A DNA stretch of 14,177 bases from positions 1-14,177 of the forward strand of contig JALNXP010000032.1 of the NCBI GenBank assembly GCA_023230285.1, written 5' to 3'. This stretch comes from Bacteroidales bacterium. GTDB lineage: Bacteria; Bacteroidota; Bacteroidia; Bacteroidales; BM520. Shown one piece after another: positions 6,903 through 14,177 of this stretch (position 1 is its first letter; the number at the start of each line of letters is the position of its first letter). The translations under genes and the position numbers were made by a program. The notes below the pieces were generated by a model, which saw only the letters and a list, made by a program, of their open reading frames with translations, was not told the origin of the DNA and made no database searches.

Positions 6903-6932
6903 TTTGTTAATAAAAAAAATATTTTATCATTG
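6903..6932 (+). promoter_or_regulatory. Possible upstream rimP promoter
   Basis: TTTG at 6903-6906 and TATCATTG at 6925-6932 are 18 nt apart. The -7 box differs from TAnnTTTG at one position (A for T), so this is a weak match. Confidence 0.25.
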
Positions 6933-6980
6933 CAGAACAAAATATTTTATAAAACGCATAAGAATCTAAAATATTTTTAT

Positions 6981-6988
6981 TACTTTTG
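6981..6988 (+). promoter_or_regulatory. -7 box of the rimP-nusA-infB promoter
   Basis: TACTTTTG matches the Bacteroidota -7 consensus TAnnTTTG exactly and is followed by CA, as in many strong promoters of the group. No good TTTG lies at the -33 position. Transcription would start near 6994, giving a leader of about 65 nt. The box overlaps an inverted repeat TTTTGC/GCAAAA (6984-6989 with 6999-7004). Confidence 0.5.
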
Positions 6989-7023
6989 CAGCGCGAAAGC
7001 AAAAATGGTTTGGTGTTGTATAA

Positions 7024-7050
7024 GAGGGGGCGCAAGTCCCCTTGTTTTTT
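7024..7050 (+). terminator. Attenuator-like hairpin in the rimP leader
   Basis: The stem pairs 7025-7031 (AGGGGGC) with 7036-7042 (GTCCCCT), including one G-U pair, closed by a GCAA (GNRA) tetraloop at 7032-7035. It is followed by TTG and six T residues at 7045-7050. This has the form of an intrinsic terminator placed between the predicted transcription start and the rimP start codon at 7059, so it could attenuate the operon. It could also act as a stabilising or protein-binding leader element. Confidence 0.6.
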
Positions 7051-7058
7051 ATATTACG

Positions 7059-7529
7059 ATGATAAATAAAGATATAGTAAAAAAGATAGCAGAAGAATAT
7101 TTAGCTGAGACAGATATTTTTGTCGTCAACATTACGATTTCTCCGGATAAAAACATAGAGATTTATCTTGACAGTGACACTGATGTTACGATTGAGCATT
7201 GTATCAATTTAACAAAATATTTTGAAGAAAATCTCGACAGAGATAAAGAAGATTATGAATTAACGGTAAGTTCTGCCGGATTAACGAGTTCGTTTTTGAC
7301 ATTACGTCAATACAAAAAACATATTGGAGACACGATAGTTGTTAAAACGGGTGCTATGCCAAAGCAAAAAGGCATATTGAAAGCCGTTACGACTGATGGC
7401 ATCACGTTAACGAAACAGACATTGTCCAAAGTAAAAAAAGGCATGGTGGCAAAAGTCAAAGCCGAAGAAGACATTTTTATTCCTTATAATACAATAGACA
7501 GTGCAAAATTATTTTTAGATTTTAATTAA
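7059..7529 (+). CDS. rimP: Ribosome maturation factor RimP
   Basis: RimP binds the free 30S subunit and is needed for its efficient maturation. The 156-aa product has the family layout: an N-terminal alpha/beta domain beginning KDIVKKIAEEYLAE and containing IEIYLDSDTDVTIEHC, the conserved YELTVSSAGL segment (equivalent of the EVSSPGL signature) at about residues 66-75, and a C-terminal Sm-like barrel (GDTIVVKTGAMPKQKGILKAV, then DGITL). The start at 7059 gives the usual length of about 155 residues. Earlier in-frame ATGs at 6795 and 7005 would add residues unlike the family, although 7005 lies within the predicted transcript. It is the first gene of a run continuing to nusA 13 nt later. Confidence 0.93.
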   Translation: MINKDIVKKIAEEYLAETDIFVVNITISPDKNIEIYLDSDTDVTIEHCINLTKYFEENLDRDKEDYELTVSSAGLTSSFLTLRQYKKHIGDTIVVKTGAMPKQKGILKAVTTDGITLTKQTLSKVKKGMVAKVKAEEDIFIPYNTIDSAKLFLDFN

Positions 7530-7542
7530 TTAACAAACATAA

Positions 7543-8778
7543 ATGGAAAGTATAAATTTAGTTGAATCTTTTTCTGAATTTCAGGAATTTAAAAACATTG
7601 ACCGCGCAACCATGATGCGTATACTTGAAGATGTTTTAAGGAGCATGCTAGTGAAGAAATATGGCACCGATGAGAACATTGATGTTATTGTGAATGTAGA
7701 CAAAGGTGATTTTGAGATATGGAGGAATCGGGTTATTGTCGAAGACAATGAAATAGAGGATCCTAATCTTCAGATTGCATATTCCGAAGCGATAAAAATT
7801 GAACCGGACTTTGAGATTGGCGAGGATTTTCCTGAGAGTATAGGCATTGAAAATTTTGGCAGGAGGGATATTCTTACAATTCGTCAAAGTTTAAGTGCCA
7901 AAGTTCAGGAATATGAGAAAAACAATATTTATAAAAAATATGTTGACAAAGTTGGAGAGATTGTCACCGGCGAAGTTTATCAAGTATGGAAAAAAGAGAT
8001 GCTTGTTGTTGATGATGAAGGCATTGAGTTGTCGTTACCAAAATCGGAGCAAATTCCTGAAGATTATTATCATAAAGGAGATTTTATCAGAGCCGTAGTG
8101 TCGAGAGTTGAATTACGCAACAACATTCCTGTCATCATATTATCGAGGACATCGCCTGTTTTTCTGGAACGTTTATTTGAAGCAGAAGTTCCGGAAGTTT
8201 ACGATGGTCTCATCACAATAAAGAAGATAGTAAGGATTCCGGGCAGACGTGCGAAAATTGCTGTTGAATCTTATGATGACCGTATTGATCCGGTTGGAGC
8301 TTGTGTCGGCATGAAAGGTTCGCGTATCCATGTAATTGTTCGTGAACTCAAAAGCGAAAATATTGATGTAGTCAACTATACAACAAATACAAGTTTGTAT
8401 ATCACAAGAGCTTTAAGCCCTGCAAAAATATCATCAATAGTTTTACATGAAGACACTAAAAAAGCTGATGTTTATATGAAACCCGACCAAGTATTTTATG
8501 CTATCGGTAAAAACGGATATAACATTAAACTTGCCGGTAAATTAACAGGTTACGATATTGATGTGTACAGAGAATCAGATGTCGATGATGTCGCTCTTGA
8601 TGAATTTACGGATGAAATCGAACCTTGGATTATCGATGTATTAAAAGGTATCGGCTGCGATACAGCCCGCAGTGTCATGGAAATAGGTTTCGATGACTTA
8701 ATAGAACGTACCGACCTCGAAGAAGAGACTATTAAAGAAGTCTTGAAAATCTTGAAGGCTGAATTTGAAGAAGAGTAA
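7543..8778 (+). CDS. nusA: Transcription termination/antitermination factor NusA
   Basis: NusA binds RNA polymerase and modulates pausing, intrinsic termination and rRNA antitermination. The 411-aa product shows the expected domains in order: an N-terminal polymerase-binding domain (about 1-128), an S1 RNA-binding domain (137-201, [12 protein letters not shown] to VIILSRT) followed by [18 protein letters not shown]1 with [19 protein letters not shown] (251-269) and KH2 with [15 protein letters not shown] (320-334). A short acidic helical tail (357-411) resembles a helix-hairpin-helix segment. The E. coli-type C-terminal acidic repeats are absent, as is usual outside proteobacteria. The gene lies between rimP and infB, the classic conserved order, with gaps of 13 and 17 nt. 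Confidence 0.97.
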   Translation: MESINLVESFSEFQEFKNIDRATMMRILEDVLRSMLVKKYGTDENIDVIVNVDKGDFEIWRNRVIVEDNEIEDPNLQIAYSEAIKIEPDFEIGEDFPESIGIENFGRRDILTIRQSLSAKVQEYEKNNIYKKYVDKVGEIVTGEVYQVWKKEMLVVDDEGIELSLPKSEQIPEDYYHKGDFIRAVVSRVELRNNIPVIILSRTSPVFLERLFEAEVPEVYDGLITIKKIVRIPGRRAKIAVESYDDRIDPVGACVGMKGSRIHVIVRELKSENIDVVNYTTNTSLYITRALSPAKISSIVLHEDTKKADVYMKPDQVFYAIGKNGYNIKLAGKLTGYDIDVYRESDVDDVALDEFTDEIEPWIIDVLKGIGCDTARSVMEIGFDDLIERTDLEEETIKEVLKILKAEFEEE

Positions 8779-8795
8779 TAATTTTAAACTATAGT

Positions 8796-11700
8796 ATGTC
8801 AGAAGTAAAAACAGTTCGTTTAAACAAAGTAGTTAAAGAGTTCAACGTAGGTCTTAATACCATCGTGGATTTTCTCAAGAAAAAGGGTTATACAGTAGAG
8901 GCTTCACCTCTTACCAAATTGACACCTGAATTGTATGAATTGGTTGCTAATGAATTTCTTAGTGATAAGAACATGAAAAAAGCATCAGAAAAAATTGATT
9001 TGCCTAATTTCTCCGGCACAAAAACTAATCAAACGGATAACGAAACAACAAAAATCGATAATGCAGATTTTGAGAATGACAAGAAAGAATATGTTATAAA
9101 GGATACGACTTTGTCTCCTGAGAACAAAACCGTATATCCAAAAAGCAATATTCATAATGTTGAAGAACCCGTTGAAGATATAGATAACACTAATGCCGAC
9201 AGTAAAATTGAGAGTCAAAAGGCTGAAACAGATAAAACAAAAGAAGATGCTGCAATTCACCAACCTACAATTTCTGAAACTACTACGACCGATACTTTTG
9301 ATGCTGATGTCAAAATAAAAGTTGAAGTTGAAAAAGCAGAAGTTGAATCTGAAGCACATAAGCCTTTAGAAACAGCTGAAATCAAACAAGATGACAACTT
9401 TAGCCAAGATATTGCTTCTACGACAACTATAGATAATAAAGAGGAGATAGCAGACAAAAATGTTAAAGATAACGACATTATAGAAACGAGTTCTACACAT
9501 AACACTAAAGATGTTGAAGTAGAAGTTGTCAAAGTTCAATCTGCAACAGAGACAAAACAAGCAGACATTGTCGATAAAAACATTTCAGAAGACAACAATC
9601 TTGATAAGGACAAAGAAAGTAAAATATTCAGACAAGAAGTATCTAAAATACAAGGACCTGTAGTTATTGACAAAATAGATTTAAGTTCTTTTGAGAAGAA
9701 GCCAGCCAAGAAAGAAGACAGAAGTCCTGAAGACAGCAAGAAGAAACAGCAAAAGCCACATCCTCAAGCTAAAAAGCAGCCATCTTTTAACGACCAGCAT
9801 CCAAAGAAGCAGGAAGCATTTAAGCCTGCAGAAAAGCCGTCTCCCAAAGTAGAGAATAAAGTTAAAGAAGAAGTCAAAAGTGTTCCTGAGGCTCCGGCAA
9901 AACCGGAAATTTTCCAAATAGAAGTTAAGAAACTTAGTGGACCTAAAATAATTAAGACCATCGAATTACCTGTAGATAAACCTATTTCTTCGGATAAAGA
10001 CAAAAAAGGCGAGAACAGGACTAATGATGGTGGTAGAAAGGGCAAACGCAAAAGAGTACCTGCCAAAGAGAACCTGAATAATTTCGTAAAAAAAGAAGGT
10101 CAAGCAGCTCCTTCACAAGAGACAAAGAATAAAGACAACAAGGATAATAAAGATAACAAAGATAATAAAGGCAAGAAATTTCAAAATCAGAAGAAGAAAA
10201 AAGACTTCAAGAAAGTAGAAATTTCAAAAGAAGAAGTCGACAAACAAGTTAACGAGACTTTAAAAAATCTCGAGCACAAAGAGAAGTCTAAGGCAGCAAA
10301 ACGCAGACGTGACAAGCGTGATGCGAAAGATGAAGAGCAGCGTCGCCGTAACGAAGCTGAAGAAGCCGAAAAATCAGTATTAAAAGTTACTGAGTTTGTC
10401 ACTGTTAACGAGCTTGCCAACTTGATGAATGTCAATGTAAATAAAGTTATTCAGGTATGTTTGGATTTAGGTGTTATTGTATCAATAAACCAAAGATTAG
10501 ATGCAGAGACCATGTCAATCGTTGCTGACGAGTTTGGCTTTGACATTGAATTTGTCGGTGTTGAGATTCACGAGCCTAAGCAAGAAGAAGAAGACAAAGA
10601 AGAAGACAGAACACCTCGTAATCCGATAGTTACTGTGATGGGGCATGTTGACCACGGTAAGACGTCCTTACTTGACTACATACGTAAGACCAACGTCATT
10701 GCCGGTGAAGCCGGCGGTATCACTCAGCATATTGGTGCTTACGAAGTTCATCTCGCCAACGGAAGAAACATCACCTTCCTTGACACTCCGGGTCACGAAG
10801 CTTTTACAGCCATGCGTGCAAGAGGTGCTAAACTTACAGACATCGCTATTATTGTAATTGCTGCTGACGACAAAGTTATGCCGCAAACAATAGAAGCCAT
10901 CAATCACGCTCAAGCTGCCAACGTACCTATCGTAATAGCTATAAATAAGATAGATAAGCCGGGTGCCAATGTAGAAAAGATAAAAGAAGAATTAGCTAAC
11001 ATAAGAATATTAGTTGAAGATTGGGGCGGAAAGTATCAATGTCAGGAAATTTCCGCCAAAAAAGGTATCAACGTAGACGCACTATTAGACAAGGTATTGT
11101 TAGAAGCTGATTTACTTGACCTTAAAGGCAATCCGAAAAAAGCGGCATCAGGTACTGTTATAGAGTCTGCACTTGACAAAGGCAAAGGTTATGTAGCTAA
11201 AATATTAGTACAGGACGGCAGCCTGCGTCAAGGAGATTACGTACTTGCAGGGACTTGCTACGGCAAAGTAAAGGCTTTATTCAACGAAAGGAATCAAAAA
11301 ATACAGTTCTGCGGACCGTCAGCGCCGGTATTATTGTTGGGACTTAACGGCGCACCACAAGCCGGCGACAACTTTATAGTACTTAAAGATGAAAGAGAAG
11401 CTAAGTCTATAGCAAGTAAACGCCAGCAGCTACAACGCGAAATGGGCATAAGAACTCAAAAACATATCACCCTCGACGAAATTGGACGAAGAATAGCTAT
11501 CGGCGACTTTAAAGAGCTGAATATCATAGTAAAAGGTGACGTTGATGGCTCTATCGAAGCTCTCTCCGATTCATTGCTGAAATTGTCAACACCAGAAGTT
11601 CAAGTTAATATCATCCATAAATCCGTAGGACAAATTACAGAAACCGATGTCATGTTAGCTTCAGCATCCGATGCTATCATCGTAGGCTTCCAAGTAAGAC

Positions 11701-12122
11701 CTTCTGCCGCCGCCCGCAAATTAGCAGAACAAGAACAAATAGATATTCGTACATATTCCGTCATTTATAAAGCTATTGACGAAATTAAAGACGCTATAAT
11801 AGGCATGTTATCTCCGGAAATCGAAGAAAAAATTACCTGCAACGTCGAAATACGTGAAGTGTTCAAGATTAGTAAAGTCGGCACTATTGCAGGCTGTCTC
11901 GTTCAATCCGGTACTATCACAAGAAATACAAATATACGTCTTATCCGTGACGGCATCGTAGTATTCTCCGGGAAACTCGGCTCCCTGAAACGCTTTAAAG
12001 ATGATGCAAAAGAAGTTAAAGCAGGCTATGAATGCGGCTTGAACATCGAAAATTTTAACGATATAAAAATTGGCGACATCATTGAAGGATTTGAAGAAAT
12101 CCAACACCAAAGAAAGTTGTAA
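8796..12122 (+). CDS. infB: Translation initiation factor IF-2, long-linker form
   Basis: IF-2 is the GTPase that brings initiator tRNA to the 30S subunit and promotes subunit joining. The 1108-aa product has an IF2_N domain at 1-56, a low-complexity charged linker at about 57-526, and a second IF2_N domain at 527-587. The GTPase domain follows with G1 GHVDHGKT (616-623), G2 around [10 protein letters not shown] (640-649), G3 DTPGH (663-667), G4 NKID (717-720) and G5 SAK (753-755). Domain II, domain III ([17 protein letters not shown]) and the C-terminal tRNA-binding barrel complete the protein. All GTPase motifs are intact. The linker contains two related 16-residue segments (281-296 and 376-391, x-GP-x-(V/I)-I-x-x-I-(D/E)-L) and a KDN tandem repeat at 446-458. 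It is longer than the E. coli protein because of the linker. The start at 8796 gives a complete N-terminal domain. Confidence 0.98.
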   Translation: MSEVKTVRLNKVVKEFNVGLNTIVDFLKKKGYTVEASPLTKLTPELYELVANEFLSDKNMKKASEKIDLPNFSGTKTNQTDNETTKIDNADFENDKKEYVIKDTTLSPENKTVYPKSNIHNVEEPVEDIDNTNADSKIESQKAETDKTKEDAAIHQPTISETTTTDTFDADVKIKVEVEKAEVESEAHKPLETAEIKQDDNFSQDIASTTTIDNKEEIADKNVKDNDIIETSSTHNTKDVEVEVVKVQSATETKQADIVDKNISEDNNLDKDKESKIFRQEVSKIQGPVVIDKIDLSSFEKKPAKKEDRSPEDSKKKQQKPHPQAKKQPSFNDQHPKKQEAFKPAEKPSPKVENKVKEEVKSVPEAPAKPEIFQIEVKKLSGPKIIKTIELPVDKPISSDKDKKGENRTNDGGRKGKRKRVPAKENLNNFVKKEGQAAPSQETKNKDNKDNKDNKDNKGKKFQNQKKKKDFKKVEISKEEVDKQVNETLKNLEHKEKSKAAKRRRDKRDAKDEEQRRRNEAEEAEKSVLKVTEFVTVNELANLMNVNVNKVIQVCLDLGVIVSINQRLDAETMSIVADEFGFDIEFVGVEIHEPKQEEEDKEEDRTPRNPIVTVMGHVDHGKTSLLDYIRKTNVIAGEAGGITQHIGAYEVHLANGRNITFLDTPGHEAFTAMRARGAKLTDIAIIVIAADDKVMPQTIEAINHAQAANVPIVIAINKIDKPGANVEKIKEELANIRILVEDWGGKYQCQEISAKKGINVDALLDKVLLEADLLDLKGNPKKAASGTVIESALDKGKGYVAKILVQDGSLRQGDYVLAGTCYGKVKALFNERNQKIQFCGPSAPVLLLGLNGAPQAGDNFIVLKDEREAKSIASKRQQLQREMGIRTQKHITLDEIGRRIAIGDFKELNIIVKGDVDGSIEALSDSLLKLSTPEVQVNIIHKSVGQITETDVMLASASDAIIVGFQVRPSAAARKLAEQEQIDIRTYSVIYKAIDEIKDAIIGMLSPEIEEKITCNVEIREVFKISKVGTIAGCLVQSGTITRNTNIRLIRDGIVVFSGKLGSLKRFKDDAKEVKAGYECGLNIENFNDIKIGDIIEGFEEIQHQRKL
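10131..10169 (+). repeat. infB: 9-nt tandem repeat in the infB linker
   Basis: Four copies of a 9-nt unit (variants of AAAGATAAT) encode Lys-Asp-Asn repeated, followed by a closing Lys. The copies differ only at synonymous third positions. The array keeps the reading frame when copies are gained or lost, so its length may vary between strains. Confidence 0.8.
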
Positions 12123-12128
12123 TATTTA

Positions 12129-13319
12129 ATGAATAATCTGCCTAAACTATATCTGAAACAAGGACGAGAAAAATCTTTGTTAAAAAAACATCTTTGGATA
12201 TTTTCCGGCGCAGTCTATGGCGTAAGTCAAGACCTGCAAGACGGAGATGTTGTAGAGGTGTTGTCAAGTTCTAAGGAATATCTCGCAACCGGACATTTCC
12301 AAAATGGCTCTATCTGTGTAAGAATATTCTCATTTAACCAAGCTGACACTATTGACGAAATGTTCTGGGAACATCTGATAGTTAAAGCTCTTGACAGACG
12401 AAAGGCTCTTTCACTGACACCTGACGAACACAACAACGCATTTCGCATTATTCACGGCGAAAGTGATATGATGCCGGGACTTATTGCCGACTATTATAAC
12501 GGTGTCATTGTATTGCAAGCTCATTCTGTCGGAATGTTCAATCTGTTGCCAACGCTATCAAATATTTTTGTAAAAATTATGGGCAATAAAGTTAAAGCTG
12601 TCTATTCTAAAAGCAAAAATACTATCAAGCAAGCTGAAGATGAGACCGTTAGGAACCAATTCCTATATGGCTCTGCCGATAACTTAATCATATCTGAAAA
12701 CGACATGAAATTCAACATTGACTTTGTCAACGGGCAAAAAACAGGCTTTTTCTTAGACCAGAGAGACAACCGCAGATTGCTGTCTCAATATTGTAAAGGG
12801 AAAAGCGTGTTGAATATCTTTGGATATACCGGTGCTTTCTCTGTTGCGGCACTTTTTGGCGGTGCATCAAAAGTTGTCACTGTTGACATTTCTGCCGATG
12901 CCATCAAAATGACTGATGATAATGTTGCTTTAAATTTCCCATGCTGCAGCAATCATTACACTGTTGTAGCTGATGCTTTTGAATATCTGACAAATACGAC
13001 AGAAAAATTCGACATAATAGTTCTTGACCCGCCGGCTTTTGCCAAACATTTAGATGCTAAAGACAATGCCATGAAGGCATATCGCCGTCTCAATGCTCTC
13101 GGGCTAAAAAAACTTAATGCTAACGGTCTGCTTTTTACATTTTCCTGCTCACAAGTAATACGTAAGACGGATTTTCTTACTGCTGTTTATAATGCAGCTT
13201 CCGACACGAATAAAAATATTGCCATCGTCCACCAGTTACATCAGGCAACAGACCATTGTATAAACATATTTCACCCTGAAACCGAATATCTTAAAGGATT
13301 TGTTTTAATATCCGATTAA
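12129..13319 (+). CDS. RlmI-like (COG1092) 23S rRNA (cytosine-C5) methyltransferase
   Basis: This 396-aa protein has the two-part layout of the RlmI family: an N-terminal PUA-type RNA-binding domain (about 1-75: KKHLWIFSGAVYG, GDVVEV, ATGHFQNGSICVRIF) and a C-terminal Rossmann-fold methyltransferase. Visible motifs are GQKTGFFLDQRDNR (202-215), the SAM-binding VLNIFGYTGAFSVAA (227-241) with acidic Asp253 closing strand two, DPPAFAK (300-306, motif IV), and FSCSQ (338-342), with Cys340 the likely nucleophile. The C-terminal HPETEYLKG segment is also typical. RlmI of E. coli methylates C1962 of 23S rRNA; the same position is inferred but not shown here. The gene begins 6 nt after infB, indicating co-transcription with the translation-factor operon. 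Confidence 0.92.
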   Translation: MNNLPKLYLKQGREKSLLKKHLWIFSGAVYGVSQDLQDGDVVEVLSSSKEYLATGHFQNGSICVRIFSFNQADTIDEMFWEHLIVKALDRRKALSLTPDEHNNAFRIIHGESDMMPGLIADYYNGVIVLQAHSVGMFNLLPTLSNIFVKIMGNKVKAVYSKSKNTIKQAEDETVRNQFLYGSADNLIISENDMKFNIDFVNGQKTGFFLDQRDNRRLLSQYCKGKSVLNIFGYTGAFSVAALFGGASKVVTVDISADAIKMTDDNVALNFPCCSNHYTVVADAFEYLTNTTEKFDIIVLDPPAFAKHLDAKDNAMKAYRRLNALGLKKLNANGLLFTFSCSQVIRKTDFLTAVYNAASDTNKNIAIVHQLHQATDHCINIFHPETEYLKGFVLISD

Positions 13320-13337
13320 TTTATAAATATAAAAAAA

Positions 13338-14177
13338 ATGAAATCTCCTGAAGAAATTATAGGCATAGCCATTGATACTATAAACCACGAAGCAAAATCA
13401 GTAAAAAAATTAGCCTCGTATATAGACGAAAGTTTTGTAAAAGCAGTATACGCAATATTAAATACCAAAGGCAGAGTTATTGTTACCGGCATAGGCAAAA
13501 GTGCAATAGTAGCACAAAAGATTGTCTCCAGCCTCAACTCTACCGGAACGTTAGCGCAATATTTACATGCAGGCGATGCTCTGCACGGCGATTTAGGCAT
13601 GATTAGCAAACAGGATTGCATTATATGTATATCACGAAGTGGCGAAACTGCCGAAATAAAAGTATTACTGCCACTGTTGAAAGCTATGGGAAACATTATC
13701 ATCGGGTTAACAGGTAACACCGAGTCTACGATGGCACAACAAGCCGACATTGTGATTTCCACAAAAGTAAAAAAAGAAGCATGTCCTAACAACCTCGCAC
13801 CGACGGCAAGTACAACCGCACAATTAGTCATCGGAGACGCATTAGTGGTTTCGCTACTCGAATGTAAAGGGTTTACTTCCAGCGACTTCGCAAAAGTTCA
13901 CCCGGGAGGCGCACTCGGCAAACGTCTTTATTTAAAAGTCTCTGACCTCTACATAAGAAACAGCCGACCATCTGTCTCTCTCAACGACAGCATAAAAACA
14001 GTAATACTCGAAATATCTTCAAATTGCTTGGGTGTCACAGCTGTCCTCGACAACGGTAAATTAGTTGGCATCATCACTGATGGCGACTTAAGACGCATGA
14101 TGTCTAAAGAACCTGATTTCAAAAGTATTAAAGCCTCAGATATTATGACTACTCGCCCAAAAACCATAGAAGAAAAC
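13338..14177 (+). CDS. kdsD: Arabinose-5-phosphate isomerase (KpsF/GutQ family), 3' partial
   Basis: The reading frame starts at ATG 13338 and is open to the window end, giving 280 of an expected 320 or so residues. The family interconverts ribulose-5-phosphate and arabinose-5-phosphate, the first step to Kdo in lipopolysaccharide synthesis. A SIS sugar-isomerase domain (about 35-170) contains TGIGKSAIVAQKI and SRSGETAE. A first CBS domain (about 203-255, ending GIITDGDLRRMM) follows, and a second begins with ASDIMTTRPKTIEEN at the window edge. Lys54, Glu106, Glu147 and His188 fall at a constant offset of 5 from the E. coli KdsD catalytic residues Lys59, Glu111, Glu152 and His193. The gene starts 18 nt after the rRNA methyltransferase stop and probably shares its transcript. 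GutQ- or KpsF-type paralogues cannot be excluded. Confidence 0.92.
   Translation, partial: MKSPEEIIGIAIDTINHEAKSVKKLASYIDESFVKAVYAILNTKGRVIVTGIGKSAIVAQKIVSSLNSTGTLAQYLHAGDALHGDLGMISKQDCIICISRSGETAEIKVLLPLLKAMGNIIIGLTGNTESTMAQQADIVISTKVKKEACPNNLAPTASTTAQLVIGDALVVSLLECKGFTSSDFAKVHPGGALGKRLYLKVSDLYIRNSRPSVSLNDSIKTVILEISSNCLGVTAVLDNGKLVGIITDGDLRRMMSKEPDFKSIKASDIMTTRPKTIEEN

Larger units (their letters stand above)
6756..7058. other. Gene-free region with a cluster of inverted repeats and the rimP promoter
   Basis: This 303-bp stretch lies between two plus-strand operons. It contains a 17-bp hairpin, a 6-bp hairpin followed by T5, a 26-bp palindrome, two candidate promoters and an attenuator-like hairpin, each listed separately. 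An open frame runs through it in frame with rimP from an ATG at 6795, but that ATG lies inside the hairpin and the translation does not resemble any family. Confidence 0.75.

Noticed and set aside
6795..7058. In-frame extension of RimP from an ATG at 6795, giving a 244-aa protein
   Set aside because: The ATG lies inside a perfect 17-bp hairpin and upstream of the best promoter (6981-6988), and the extra residues resemble no family. The start at 7059 gives the normal RimP length.
8985..10435. Several minus-strand reading frames of 64-124 codons opposite the infB linker
   Set aside because: They arise because the Lys/Glu/Asp-rich low-complexity linker has few stop codons in antisense. None has a family signature.
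13316..13831. Minus-strand 171-codon frame, plus another at 13949-14167
   Set aside because: Both lie opposite the SIS and CBS domains of kdsD, whose catalytic residues are all in place. They are antisense shadows of a gene that runs off the window end.

Overview
The window is AT-rich chromosomal DNA from a member of the Bacteroidota, most likely the order Bacteroidales. The evidence is two secreted proteins ending in type IX secretion (T9SS) type A sorting domains (YPNP start, GVYF/GIYF near the end), a lipoprotein with a Cys-Lys-Asp-Asp N-terminus, promoters of the Bacteroidota form (TTG, about 19 nt, TAnnTTTG) and an absence of clear Shine-Dalgarno sequences. The order rimP-nusA-infB fits as well. 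The presence of T9SS cargo argues against Bacteroides itself. The species cannot be named from the sequence.

Layout. 1-1244 (+): 3' end of a secreted Asp-box (BNR, sialidase-fold-like) T9SS cargo protein. 1261-1295: bidirectional terminator shared with the convergent minus-strand pair. 1298-2218 (-): sugar-binding-protein-like lipoprotein. 2317-4200 (-): 627-aa multidomain T9SS cargo protein. 4201-4501: divergent promoter region. 4502-6755 (+): ECF sigma factor, zinc-type anti-sigma factor and a secreted propeller-like protein, probably one operon. 6756-7058: a gene-free stretch unusually rich in inverted repeats, ending in the rimP promoter and an attenuator-like hairpin. 7059-14177 (+): rimP, nusA, infB, a COG1092/RlmI-type 23S rRNA methyltransferase and kdsD (cut by the window end), tightly spaced and probably co-transcribed.

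How the genes may work together. The right half is a conserved translation/transcription block: ribosome maturation, Nus factor, initiation factor 2 and rRNA methylation. It runs on into Kdo (lipopolysaccharide) synthesis. The left half is a cell-envelope and secretion region. An ECF sigma/anti-sigma pair is transcribed away from a T9SS cargo gene and followed by an exported protein. This suggests an envelope-signal regulon, but its signal and targets cannot be read from the sequence.

The points most worth a second look are the inverted-repeat cluster at 6788-6876, the GCAA-tetraloop hairpin between two in-frame rimP starts, the sigma/anti-sigma/propeller module with its roughly 190-nt leader, and the orphan binding protein that may be displayed on the cell surface. 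No mobile element, CRISPR array, tRNA or rRNA gene was seen.
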